A stretch of 20,946 nt of DNA, from positions 1 through 20,946 of the forward strand of contig JBGOTT010000033.1 in the NCBI GenBank assembly GCA_041476585.1, written 5' to 3'. The position numbers and the translations under genes are program-made. The notes beneath the pieces were generated by a model that worked only from the letters and a program-made list of their open reading frames with translations, searched no databases and had not been told where the DNA came from. This document shows positions 1 through 6,591 of the stretch, piece by piece. This DNA is from JADGRQ01 sp041476585. Its GTDB lineage: Bacteria; Pseudomonadota; Gammaproteobacteria; Burkholderiales; SG8-39. How positions within the stretch are numbered: position 1 is the first letter of the stretch; each line of letters begins with the position of its first letter.

Positions 1-288
1 GCCACGCGGGCGCGGGCGGCGCGGCTGCTCACCCTCGACGCGGCAGCGGCGTTCGACCGCGGGGAGCGCTGCGACGTGGAAGCCGGGATGGCCAAATACT
101 TCGCCTCGGAAGCGGCGCTCGAGAACAGCACGGAAGCGATGCGCATCCACGGCGCCTACGGCTACTCGAAGGAATTCAACATCGAGCGCTACTACCGCGA
201 TGCGCCGCTGATGTGCATCGGCGAAGGCACCAACGAGATGCAGCGCGTCATCATCGCCAAGCAGCTGGTGGCGCGCAACCCGGTCTGA
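1..288 (+). CDS. Acyl-CoA dehydrogenase, C-terminal part (5' end outside window)
   Basis: This is the last 95 codons of an acyl-CoA dehydrogenase. The frame is open from base 1 to a TGA at 286-288, with no start in the window. The visible part is the C-terminal helical domain: the run MRIHGAYGYSKEFNIERYYRD and the following GEGTNEMQRVIIAKQL are the family's helix-turn region, and the Glu of GEGT lies where medium-chain and short-chain members carry the catalytic base. Known role: FAD-dependent alpha,beta-dehydrogenation of an acyl-CoA in the cytoplasm, passing electrons to electron-transfer flavoprotein. The next gene, a CoA-transferase, starts two bases after the stop, so the two are probably co-transcribed and act on the same CoA ester. 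The acyl specificity cannot be read from this fragment. A GTG at 76 is open in frame but lies inside the domain, so it is not a start. Confidence 0.93.
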   Translation, partial: ATRARAARLLTLDAAAAFDRGERCDVEAGMAKYFASEAALENSTEAMRIHGAYGYSKEFNIERYYRDAPLMCIGEGTNEMQRVIIAKQLVARNPV

Positions 289-290
289 GC

Positions 291-1478
291 GTGGCACTGC
301 CTCTTTCGGGCGTGCGGGTTCTCGCCGTGGAGCAATACGGCGCGGGGCCATTCGGCTCCGCCTACCTTGCCGACCTCGGCGCCGAGGTCATCAAGATCGA
401 GAATCCGGCCGAAGGCGGCGACGTCGGCCGCCACGTTGGCCCATATTTCAACGGTCCGGGCGACAGCCAGTTCTTCCAGACCTTCAATCGCAACAAGAAA
501 TCGGTGGTGATCGATCTGAAGCACCCGCAAGGCCGGCAGGTGTTTCGCGACCTGGCGCGCACCGCCGACGGCGTGCTCGACAATCTGCGCGGGGACAAGC
601 CCGCAGTGCTCGGCTTGACCTACGACGCGCTCAAGGACATCAATCCGACAATTGTTTGCGCGCACCTGTCCGCGTACGGGCGCGAGGGCTCGCGCGCCGC
701 GTGGCCGGGCTACGACTATCTGATGCAGTCCGAGGCCGGACATCTCTCTTTGACCGGCGAGCCCGACGGGCCGCCGGCCCGCTACGGCCTGTCCATCGTC
801 GACCTGATGACCGGGCTGGCCTGTGCCTACGGCTTGGTGGCCGGCGTGCTGGACGCGCGCAAGTCGGGGGTCGGGCGCGATGTGGACGTCAGCCTGTTCG
901 ACGTCGCGCTGCACAACCTGAGTTACCTCGCCGCCTGGTACCTGAATGCCGGACACGTGCAGGGCCGCGAGCCGCGCTCTGCGCACCCCTCGCTGACGCC
1001 GAGCCAGCTCTACCGCACGCAGGACGGCTGGCTCTTCGTGATGTGCAACAAGGAGAAGTTCTGGGGCGTCCTCGCCGGCGAGCTCGGCCACCCCGAGTGG
1101 ACAACGGATCCCGGGGTCTGCACCTACGAGGCGAGGCTTGCCAACCGGGCGCGCGTGACGCAGATGCTCGATGCGGCGTTCATGCAGAAGACCACGGCGG
1201 CATGGCTCGAACAGCTGAACGGCAGGGTTCCGGTGGCGCCGGTAAACGACATCGCACAGGCGCTGCAGAATCCCTTCGTCGCCGAGCAGCAGCGCGTGCT
1301 CGATTTCGGCTATCCCGACGGCCGCTCGGTGCGCCTGGTGGCTTCGCCGGTGCGCACCGGCGCTCCGCATCCGGTGCAGGCTGCGCCGACCATGGGCGCG
1401 CACACCGAGGAGCTGCTGGCGGAAATCGGCTACGACGCCGAGCGCGTGCGTACGCTGCGCGAGGCAGGCGCCCTGTGA
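291..1478 (+). CDS. CoA-transferase family III (CaiB/BaiF type)
   Basis: The product has 395 residues, the normal size for class III CoA-transferases (formyl-CoA transferase, CaiB, BaiF). The GTG at 291 was chosen because LPLSGVRVLAVEQYGAGPFG is the usual N-terminus of the family; an in-frame ATG at 213 would lie inside the preceding gene. Family signatures are the early LADLGAEVIKIENP segment (about residues 28-41), the NRNKKSVVIDLKHPQG segment (about 66-81) and Asp171 in SIVDLMTG, which aligns with the Asp that forms the aspartyl-CoA mixed anhydride in formyl-CoA transferase. Known role: reversible movement of CoA from an acyl-CoA to a free acid. Because it sits right behind an acyl-CoA dehydrogenase, it probably activates the acid that enzyme oxidises. 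Donor and acceptor are unknown. The alternative labels racemase or carnitine dehydratase are old family names for the same fold. Confidence 0.93.
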   Translation: MALPLSGVRVLAVEQYGAGPFGSAYLADLGAEVIKIENPAEGGDVGRHVGPYFNGPGDSQFFQTFNRNKKSVVIDLKHPQGRQVFRDLARTADGVLDNLRGDKPAVLGLTYDALKDINPTIVCAHLSAYGREGSRAAWPGYDYLMQSEAGHLSLTGEPDGPPARYGLSIVDLMTGLACAYGLVAGVLDARKSGVGRDVDVSLFDVALHNLSYLAAWYLNAGHVQGREPRSAHPSLTPSQLYRTQDGWLFVMCNKEKFWGVLAGELGHPEWTTDPGVCTYEARLANRARVTQMLDAAFMQKTTAAWLEQLNGRVPVAPVNDIAQALQNPFVAEQQRVLDFGYPDGRSVRLVASPVRTGAPHPVQAAPTMGAHTEELLAEIGYDAERVRTLREAGAL

Positions 1479-1622
1479 GCGCGGCACTCCGGGTCGGGCT
1501 GCGCCGGCGCGCCCGTTCGATGCCGAGCGCGGGTTGCTCGCTGCGGCGTCGCGCTATGCGCTCCTCGGCGCGTGACCCCGAGCCGAGAATCGCTTGAACT
1601 CCGCAACCTTCCAGGAGGAAAC
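1479..1622 (+). other. Intergenic spacer upstream of the first MmgE/PrpD gene
   Basis: These 144 bases carry no convincing coding sequence: translations are arginine-rich in all frames. Two things are visible. CTCGGC at 1564-1569 pairs with GCCGAG at 1582-1587 to form a small GC hairpin with no T-run. A strong ribosome binding site, AGGAGG at 1613-1618, lies four bases before the ATG at 1623. The gap is the largest in the first gene block, so the following gene may have its own promoter, but I see no clear -35/-10 pair. Confidence 0.5.
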
Positions 1623-3047
1623 ATGAATGCACCTGCCCAGGTGGAAGCATTTGCCGCCGCGGCTTCGGATACGACCATTTCGCGCGCGCTCGCGCAGTTT
1701 GCCGCAGGATTGCGCTACGAAGACATCCCGGCAACGGTGATAGAGCGCGCCAAGCTGCACGTGCTCGATTGCCTCGGCATCGGCCTGGCGTCGAGCGGTT
1801 TCGAATTCGGCCAGCGCACCATCAATGCCCTCACCGGCCTCGCCGGGGAAGGCCCCTACCCAGTGCTCGGCACGCCGCTCGGTCTGCCGCTGCGCGATGC
1901 GCTGCTGGCGAACGGCACGCTGATCCACGGCCTCGATTTCGACGACACGCATAGCGGCGGCGTGATCCACGCCTCGGCAAGCGCGGTGCCGGTGATGCTG
2001 GGCGTCGGCCAGCGCGAGGGCGCAAGCGGCCGCGACGCGCTCGCCGCGTACCTCGTCGGTGTCGAGGCGTCGAGCCGCATCGGGCAGGCAGCGAAGAACG
2101 GATTTCACCTGCGCGGATTTCATCCCACCGGTCTGGTGGGCGCTTTCGGCGCCACGCTCGCCGCCGGACGGCTCTCGGGGATGAACACGGCGCAGCTTGC
2201 CCACGCCCAGGGCATCGTGCTGTCGATGGCCTCGGGCAGCCTCGAGTTCCTCGAGGACGGCGCGTGGACCAAGCGCATGCATCCGGGTTGGGCCGCCTCG
2301 TCGGCGGCGACCGCCTGCGCGCTGGCACGCTCCGGATTCGTGGGCCCGAAACGCGCTTACGAGGGGCGTTTCGGCTTGTTCAATGCCTACGTGGGCGCAC
2401 AGCACCCGTCCGACCCGGCGCTGTGCACCGCGGCGCTGGGCGAGACCTGGGAGATGTTGAACGTGGCGATGAAGCCCTTTCCGGCCTGCCACTTCAACCA
2501 TGCCTTCGCCGACGCGGCGCTCGAACTGCGCCGCAAGCATGCCTTCGCGCTCGACGATATCGCCGGGATCACGGCGCGCATCGGCGCCGGGCAGACCCAG
2601 GTGGTATGCGAACCGCAGGCGAGCAAACGCCGGCCGCAAAACGCATACGACGCGCAGTTTTCGGTCCACTACATCATCGCCACCGCGCTGGTGCGCGGAC
2701 GCTTCACGCTGACCGAACTCGACGAAGAGGCGCTTGCCGATCCCCGCGTGCTCGCGCTGACGCAGAAAACCGGCTACGAGATCGACCCGGATTCGGCTTT
2801 CCCGCGCTATTACTCGGGCGAAGTGGTGGTGCGCCTGAACGACGGCCGCGAACTGCGCCACCGGGAGGCGCAGAACCGCGGCTCCGACGCCCGGCCGCTG
2901 ACGGCCGAGGAGATCGTGGCGAAGTTTCACGGCAATGCAGGCCGGGTGATGAGCCGGGCGCGCGCCGACCGGGTGGTCGACGCGGCGCTGGCACTGGACA
3001 AGGCGGCGTCGCTCGAGTCCGTGCTCGACGCGGTTTGCACGAACTGA
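1623..3047 (+). CDS. MmgE/PrpD family protein (canonical member)
   Basis: A 474-residue protein of the MmgE/PrpD family, which includes 2-methylcitrate dehydratase PrpD and cis-aconitate decarboxylase. The ATG at 1623 follows a perfect AGGAGG. It keeps the motifs typical of the family: HGLDFDDTH at about 102-110, His116, RGFHPTG at 164-170 (His167), TKRMHPG at 216-222 (Lys217, His220) and KPFPACHFNH at 284-293. These contain the Asp, His and Lys positions that line the active site of cis-aconitate decarboxylase (my recollection of that structure). Known chemistry is dehydration, decarboxylation or isomerisation of hydroxy-acids, but most family members are uncharacterised. It has no 2-methylcitrate synthase or PrpB neighbour, so the methylcitrate cycle is not indicated. 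Context suggests a hydratase, dehydratase or decarboxylase step for the same acid handled by the upstream CoA-transferase and dehydrogenase. Confidence 0.9.
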   Translation: MNAPAQVEAFAAAASDTTISRALAQFAAGLRYEDIPATVIERAKLHVLDCLGIGLASSGFEFGQRTINALTGLAGEGPYPVLGTPLGLPLRDALLANGTLIHGLDFDDTHSGGVIHASASAVPVMLGVGQREGASGRDALAAYLVGVEASSRIGQAAKNGFHLRGFHPTGLVGAFGATLAAGRLSGMNTAQLAHAQGIVLSMASGSLEFLEDGAWTKRMHPGWAASSAATACALARSGFVGPKRAYEGRFGLFNAYVGAQHPSDPALCTAALGETWEMLNVAMKPFPACHFNHAFADAALELRRKHAFALDDIAGITARIGAGQTQVVCEPQASKRRPQNAYDAQFSVHYIIATALVRGRFTLTELDEEALADPRVLALTQKTGYEIDPDSAFPRYYSGEVVVRLNDGRELRHREAQNRGSDARPLTAEEIVAKFHGNAGRVMSRARADRVVDAALALDKAASLESVLDAVCTN

Positions 3048-3068
3048 TGTCCTGCCTTTCGCTGGAGG

Positions 3069-3196
3069 AACACGCATGCCCGGACGTTGCGCTTCGCCGG
3101 CGGTCCCGATGAGGTGCACCGCAACGCCGCGCCAAGACGGAGCTCGGCGAGCAGACCTCGATCGCACAGGCGCTCGCTGCAGCTAAGAGCGCTTAG
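3069..3196 (+). pseudogene. Frameshifted C-terminal remnant of an acyl-CoA dehydrogenase
   Basis: Between the PrpD stop and the convergent membrane-protein gene, one frame reads ARTLRFAGGPDEVHRNA (about 3078-3128). The reading then continues, one frame over, as AKTELGEQ and on to a TAG at 3194-3196. Joined together this is the extreme C-terminus of the acyl-CoA dehydrogenase subfamily that ends in GPDEVH, a different subfamily from the GEGT-type enzyme at the window start. A single missing base near 3129-3131 explains the shift. The rest of the gene is absent because the preceding 1.4 kb encodes the intact PrpD homologue. It is therefore a decayed leftover of a deletion or rearrangement rather than a live gene. 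A short ATG-initiated frame at 3076-3186 also crosses the segment but has no family resemblance. The end overlaps the 3' end of the convergent gene by 14 bases. Confidence 0.72.
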
Positions 3197-3899
3197 TGGC
3201 GGCAGCCGCCGCGCGATCCGTCGCAGGCGCTTGTGGTCCCCGCCTGGCGAATAGACCGCGGCGACGGGTGGCCCATACCGACAGGTTCCAGGAAATCGGG
3301 ACGGCGAGCGCCAATGCGAGCCCGGCTCCGGTGCCGAGCGGCTCGATCGCGATGCACAGCGCGAACAACCCCCAGCCGATGCCGAACAGGCCCCACAGGC
3401 CATTGGCGATCACGGCCGCGGTCGCGCGCCCGCCGATCCGGGGATGGAGGATGAGCATCGTGCACATCGTCGAGATCGGATAGACAGCGAGGATGCCGGT
3501 TGCGACCGGACCGGCCCAGGTGCTGAGCACCAGGACCGTTCCCATCAGGGCGCAGACGAGGAGGGTCCGAAGCGGCAGTTCGTACCATTGCCGTTGCAGG
3601 CGCGGTACTTCCGCTTCGCGGAAGCGGTTGCCGAGCCGGATGCAGACGGCATAGACAACGATATTGAGCAGGCCGGCGCTGCCTACGGTCCAGGCGAACG
3701 AGCGAACGAGCAACGCCAGGCCGATCCAGAATCCGATGGCGACGCACAGGCTGACGAGCAACCCCCGCCTTTGCGCGAGCACGAGATAGGCGAGCATAAA
3801 CACGGCGGTGACGGCATTGATGGCAAGGCCGCTCTGGGCGCTCTGGGCCAGGAACGCTGCGTCGTGATCGAGTGAAAGGAACACATATGCGGGCCACAC
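3183..3899 (-). CDS. Polytopic membrane protein of unknown function, internally duplicated
   Basis: I do not recognise this family. The listed span uses the only standard start in frame, a GTG at 3899, giving 238 residues with about seven hydrophobic segments and a short basic, Ala-rich tail. The frame stays open upstream to a stop at 4080-4082, and that extension looks coding: it supplies another membrane helix (SLAVKLILTAGIVVTASVVV) followed by GPLIGALVVTLPVTV. The latter resembles GPVATGILAVYPIST in the C-terminal half, so the protein seems to be two similar four-helix halves. The true start is therefore probably near 4040, yet no ATG, GTG or TTG exists there; CTG at 4043 is the best candidate. 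The gene is divergent from the LysR gene, and one operator-like block lies between them, so it may be a regulated transporter or exporter. The function is inference only. Confidence 0.7.
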   Translation of the reverse strand: MWPAYVFLSLDHDAAFLAQSAQSGLAINAVTAVFMLAYLVLAQRRGLLVSLCVAIGFWIGLALLVRSFAWTVGSAGLLNIVVYAVCIRLGNRFREAEVPRLQRQWYELPLRTLLVCALMGTVLVLSTWAGPVATGILAVYPISTMCTMLILHPRIGGRATAAVIANGLWGLFGIGWGLFALCIAIEPLGTGAGLALALAVPISWNLSVWATRRRGLFARRGPQAPATDRAAAAATKRS

Positions 3900-4103
3900 C
3901 GTGACCGGCAGCGTGACGACGAGCGCGCCGATGAGCGGCCCGGCGCGCTCGACTACGACGGAGGCGGTGACGACGATGCCGGCGGTCAGTATCAGCTTGA
4001 CCGCCAGCGACAGCCAGAATACGAGGTCGTGTGAAATAAGCAGATGCCCGGTGCCGCCGCCGCGACGCAGCTTGCGACTCTACAGAAGCGGCCGCGCCGG
4101 ATG

Positions 4104-4138
4104 GAAATACGAACTTCCTATGCGATGTATTGGAAAAG
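4104..4138 (-). promoter_or_regulatory. Operator-like block 1 (LysR-type site) between the divergent genes
   Basis: This 35-base block is the reverse complement of the block at 5120-5154 with 30 of 35 positions identical. Its core at 4115-4135 is an imperfect dyad, TTCC-N13-GGAA, with inner matching AT pairs, the form expected of a LysR-type regulator site (dyads containing T-N11-A). It ends 19 bases before the LysR start codon and faces the membrane-protein gene on the minus strand. It could therefore serve both autoregulation of the regulator and control of the divergent gene. The identification as an operator is inference from duplication, symmetry and position. Confidence 0.72.
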
Positions 4139-4157
4139 TGGATAATCGCGCGGGACA

Positions 4158-5084
4158 ATGATTCCAATTACCATTCGGCAGCTGCAGTATTTCGTGGCAG
4201 TCTACGAGGAGGCGAGCTTCTCGAAGGCCGCGGTGCGCGAGCACTGCTCGCAACCCGCGCTCAGCGCGCAGATTCACAACCTGGAGCACGTTCTGGGCCG
4301 CAGGCTGCTCGAGCGATCGGTGAGCGGGGCGACGCCCACGGCGGCGGGACTGCGTTTCTACGGACATTCGGTCGCGATCCTGCGTTCCGTCAATGCGGCC
4401 AGGCTCGAAATGGCGGAGGCGAGCGGACAGATCGCCGGCAAGGTGCGGATGGGGCTCATCCCGACGGTCGTGCGCGGCTTGCTGGCGGCGTTCCTGCCGC
4501 AGTTCGTGGAATCGCACCCGATGATCGAGATCACGCTGATCCAGGGCTTCAGCGACCCGCTGTCACGAGCGGTGCTGGAGCAGGAAATCGACTTCGCCGT
4601 CGTGCTTGAGCCCCCCAAACACGAAGGCATCGAGATCACGCGGCTCGCCGACGACACGATGGTTCTGATCAGCAGCCCCGCGCTCGGCCTTGCGTCCGGC
4701 GTCCCGGTGCAGTTGTCCGAACTGCCGCCGTTGAACCTTGTCGTGCCCTCGCCAAAACATATCCTCAGGCACAACATCGAGCGCCGCATCTGGACCAAGG
4801 AGATCAACGTCGCCCGGATTCTGGAAATGGATACCGTGCACGGTATGATCGATTTCGTCGCCCACTCGGCCTGGGCAACCATCCTGCCGTTCACCGCAGT
4901 GCTTTGCGACGTCGGCTCCGAGCGGATTCGCATCAATCCGATCAGCCAGCCTCACCTGGAGGCGAGCCTTTATCTCATCAGTCTCACCAGGCGTCCGCTG
5001 TCGCGGGCTTCGCGCGCCGTGATAGAGGAACTGGGCCGGCAGGCGCGCCTGCACCGGCTCGCGCACGACCTGACGCCCGCCTGA
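4158..5084 (+). CDS. LysR-type transcriptional regulator
   Basis: A 308-residue protein, the standard LysR length. The winged helix-turn-helix is at about residues 4-63 (ITIRQLQYFVAVYEEASFSK, then SQPALSAQIHNLEHVLGRRL), followed by the linker helix and a two-subdomain effector-binding region from about residue 90 (GKVRMGLIPTVVRGLLAAFL). LysR proteins act as tetramers that bind dyad sites next to the genes they control and respond to a pathway metabolite. Here the gene sits between a divergent membrane-protein gene and the nine-gene plus-strand operon. Nearly identical inverted operator-like blocks lie on either side, at 4104-4138 and 5120-5154. It is the only regulator in the window, so it is the likely controller of the plus operon and possibly of itself. 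The inducer is unknown. The ATG at 4158 is the only start that preserves the whole DNA-binding domain. Confidence 0.95.
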   Translation: MIPITIRQLQYFVAVYEEASFSKAAVREHCSQPALSAQIHNLEHVLGRRLLERSVSGATPTAAGLRFYGHSVAILRSVNAARLEMAEASGQIAGKVRMGLIPTVVRGLLAAFLPQFVESHPMIEITLIQGFSDPLSRAVLEQEIDFAVVLEPPKHEGIEITRLADDTMVLISSPALGLASGVPVQLSELPPLNLVVPSPKHILRHNIERRIWTKEINVARILEMDTVHGMIDFVAHSAWATILPFTAVLCDVGSERIRINPISQPHLEASLYLISLTRRPLSRASRAVIEELGRQARLHRLAHDLTPA

Positions 5085-5092
5085 GCAGCACC

Positions 5093-5124
5093 GCCGGGCC
5101 GCGGGGCCCCGGCACTCGGCTTTT
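5093..5124 (+). terminator. Candidate terminator of the LysR gene
   Basis: Nine bases after the LysR stop, GCCGGG at 5093-5098 pairs with CCCGGC at 5108-5113. The stem continues as CC (5099-5100) with GG (5105-5106) across a one-base bulge and closes on a GCGG loop. TTTT follows at 5121-5124, seven bases after the stem. The short, offset T-run makes it a weak intrinsic terminator. It abuts the operator-like block that precedes the catabolic operon, which would insulate the two units. Confidence 0.45.
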
Positions 5125-5154
5125 CCAATAGCACGCATAGGAAAATCGTATTTC
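5120..5154 (+). promoter_or_regulatory. Operator-like block 2 (LysR-type site) upstream of the catabolic operon
   Basis: The second copy of the 35-base block, in direct orientation with respect to the plus operon. The core dyad TTCC-N13-GGAA is at 5123-5143, and the flank TCGTATTTC at 5146-5154 is also shared with block 1. The five differences from block 1 fall in the dyad centre (three) and just after GGAA (two), where a dimeric regulator often tolerates change. The block ends 69 bases before the ATG at 5224, a normal place for a LysR activation site just upstream of a promoter. No clean sigma-70 hexamers are visible downstream; TAAAGT at 5175-5180 is the best -10-like string. Confidence 0.75.
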
Positions 5155-5223
5155 TTGGCGGCTATTCGCGCGGCTAAAGTAATGGCCGCCGCGCGACGAG
5201 ACAAACCGACCGGAAATGAACAC

Positions 5224-6591
5224 ATGACCGCAACCGCGAAGATCGCCCGCTTCATTCGCGCGCTGGATTTCGCCGCCGTGCCGCCGGAGGTGGCGGAAAA
5301 GACGCGGACCTGCCTGCTGAACGGATACGGCATCGGACTCGGATGCCACGACACACCGTATGCGCCGGTGGCGCGGAGCGCCGCGCTTGCCATCTACGGC
5401 GAGCAGCCCGGAGGCGCTACCCTGCTCGGCGACGGCCGCAGGACATCGGTTGCCGGAGCGGCGCTCGGCAACGCGGCACTGTTCCACGGTCGGGCCCAGG
5501 AAGATACCTGCGGCGCGGCGCATCTCGGCACGATCCTGATTCCGCTGCTCACCGCATTGATCGAGGCGAGAGGTTATACGCTCGCGCGGCTGCTGCCGGC
5601 GCTGCTCATCGGCTACGAGACGGGAGGGATGCTGGAGAAGGCCTACGCGGGCAGCACGACGCCCGGAGGATTCCGCGCATCCCCGGTGTATGGAACGCTT
5701 GCCGCCGCTGCCGGGGCTGCAAAGCTGATGGATCTGCCGGAGGAACGCATTGCCGCCGCGCTTGCCAATGCGGCGTCGTTTTCCGGCGGAATCCTGCAGT
5801 CTTTTTCGGACGGCACCGACGAGTGGCGCTATCAGGTCGGGCTGGCCGCGCAGATCGGGCTCGCCGCCGCGGAACTCGCACGCGCGGGTTCGGTTTCGGC
5901 GCCGCACGCGATCGAGGGCAAATCCGGGTTCGTTCGGGCCTTCGCGAGGCAGGACTGCGATGTCGACGCGCTCCTGTCGGGGCTGGGCAGGGACTGGGCC
6001 GTGATGCGGGTCACCTTCAAGCCGTTTCCGGTGTGCGCGTTCAACCAGACGCCGGTCACCGCGGCGCTCGCCATGAGGGAGAAGCTCGGCGGGGCCGGGA
6101 TCGCGGCGGTGCGCGTTCACATGAATCCCTATGAGACGGGATATGCCGGCATGGATGCGACCGGGCCGTTCGACTCCATTTCCGGCACTTTGATGAGCAT
6201 TCCCTTCTGCATGGCGACCACGCTTCTGCACGGCGTGCCGGACATGGCAAGGATGACGACCTACGACGACCGCGAGGTCAACGCGCTGATTCCGCGCATC
6301 CAGTTGGTGAGTGACGCGAGCGTTCCCTCGCTGTGCTGCAGGATCGAAATCTCGACCGCCGACGCGCGGACCCTGGTCCAGGACCAGCGCATGACGACGC
6401 GCGACTTCGCTTTCGACCGCAAGGGCGTGTCGGCGCTGATCCGGCGCATCGGCGCGGAGCAGGCGGTCCCGGCGCAGTCCTACGATGCGATCGAGGCGTT
6501 CGTCGACGCCTTGCCGGGCGGCAGCATCCAGGAGGTGATGCGCGCATTTGCGCTCCTGCCCGCCACCCGTCCGGCGGCCAGGGCGGCATGA
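5224..6591 (+). CDS. MmgE/PrpD family protein, divergent member
   Basis: A 455-residue protein with the MmgE/PrpD layout: a helical N-terminal part (TAKIARFIRALDF), a central domain and a C-terminal alpha/beta lid. It keeps KPFPVCAFN at 266-274 and the EGKSGF segment near 231. Several residues conserved in the other copy (1623-3047) are changed: HGLDFDDTH becomes HGRAQEDTC (88-96), the FHPTG His becomes Arg151, the Lys of TKRMH becomes Trp201, the MHPG His becomes a Gln, and the His after KPFP-C becomes Gln275. His100 remains. It is thus a family member with altered chemistry, or one that has lost activity. The ATG at 5224 gives the usual N-terminus; an ATG at 5182 is possible. It is the first gene of the nine-gene operon, and its stop overlaps the next start (ATGA). 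The substrate is unknown. Confidence 0.85.
   Translation: MTATAKIARFIRALDFAAVPPEVAEKTRTCLLNGYGIGLGCHDTPYAPVARSAALAIYGEQPGGATLLGDGRRTSVAGAALGNAALFHGRAQEDTCGAAHLGTILIPLLTALIEARGYTLARLLPALLIGYETGGMLEKAYAGSTTPGGFRASPVYGTLAAAAGAAKLMDLPEERIAAALANAASFSGGILQSFSDGTDEWRYQVGLAAQIGLAAAELARAGSVSAPHAIEGKSGFVRAFARQDCDVDALLSGLGRDWAVMRVTFKPFPVCAFNQTPVTAALAMREKLGGAGIAAVRVHMNPYETGYAGMDATGPFDSISGTLMSIPFCMATTLLHGVPDMARMTTYDDREVNALIPRIQLVSDASVPSLCCRIEISTADARTLVQDQRMTTRDFAFDRKGVSALIRRIGAEQAVPAQSYDAIEAFVDALPGGSIQEVMRAFALLPATRPAARAA

Noticed and set aside
192..1487. Long open frame on the minus strand (431 codons) opposite the CoA-transferase gene
   Set aside because: His/Arg-rich translation without family motifs; antisense shadow of a clearly coding GC-rich gene.
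1554..3167. Minus-strand open frame of 537 codons opposite the first PrpD gene
   Set aside because: No motifs and shadow-like composition; the plus-strand gene has all conserved residues and a perfect ribosome binding site.
3076..3186. Short ATG frame of 36 codons after the PrpD gene
   Set aside because: No similarity to known small proteins; the same bases read in the other frames give an acyl-CoA dehydrogenase tail.
3193..4167. Alternative minus-strand frame of 324 codons over the membrane-protein region
   Set aside because: Arg-rich, non-hydrophobic translation; the neighbouring frame gives regular membrane helices and an internal repeat.
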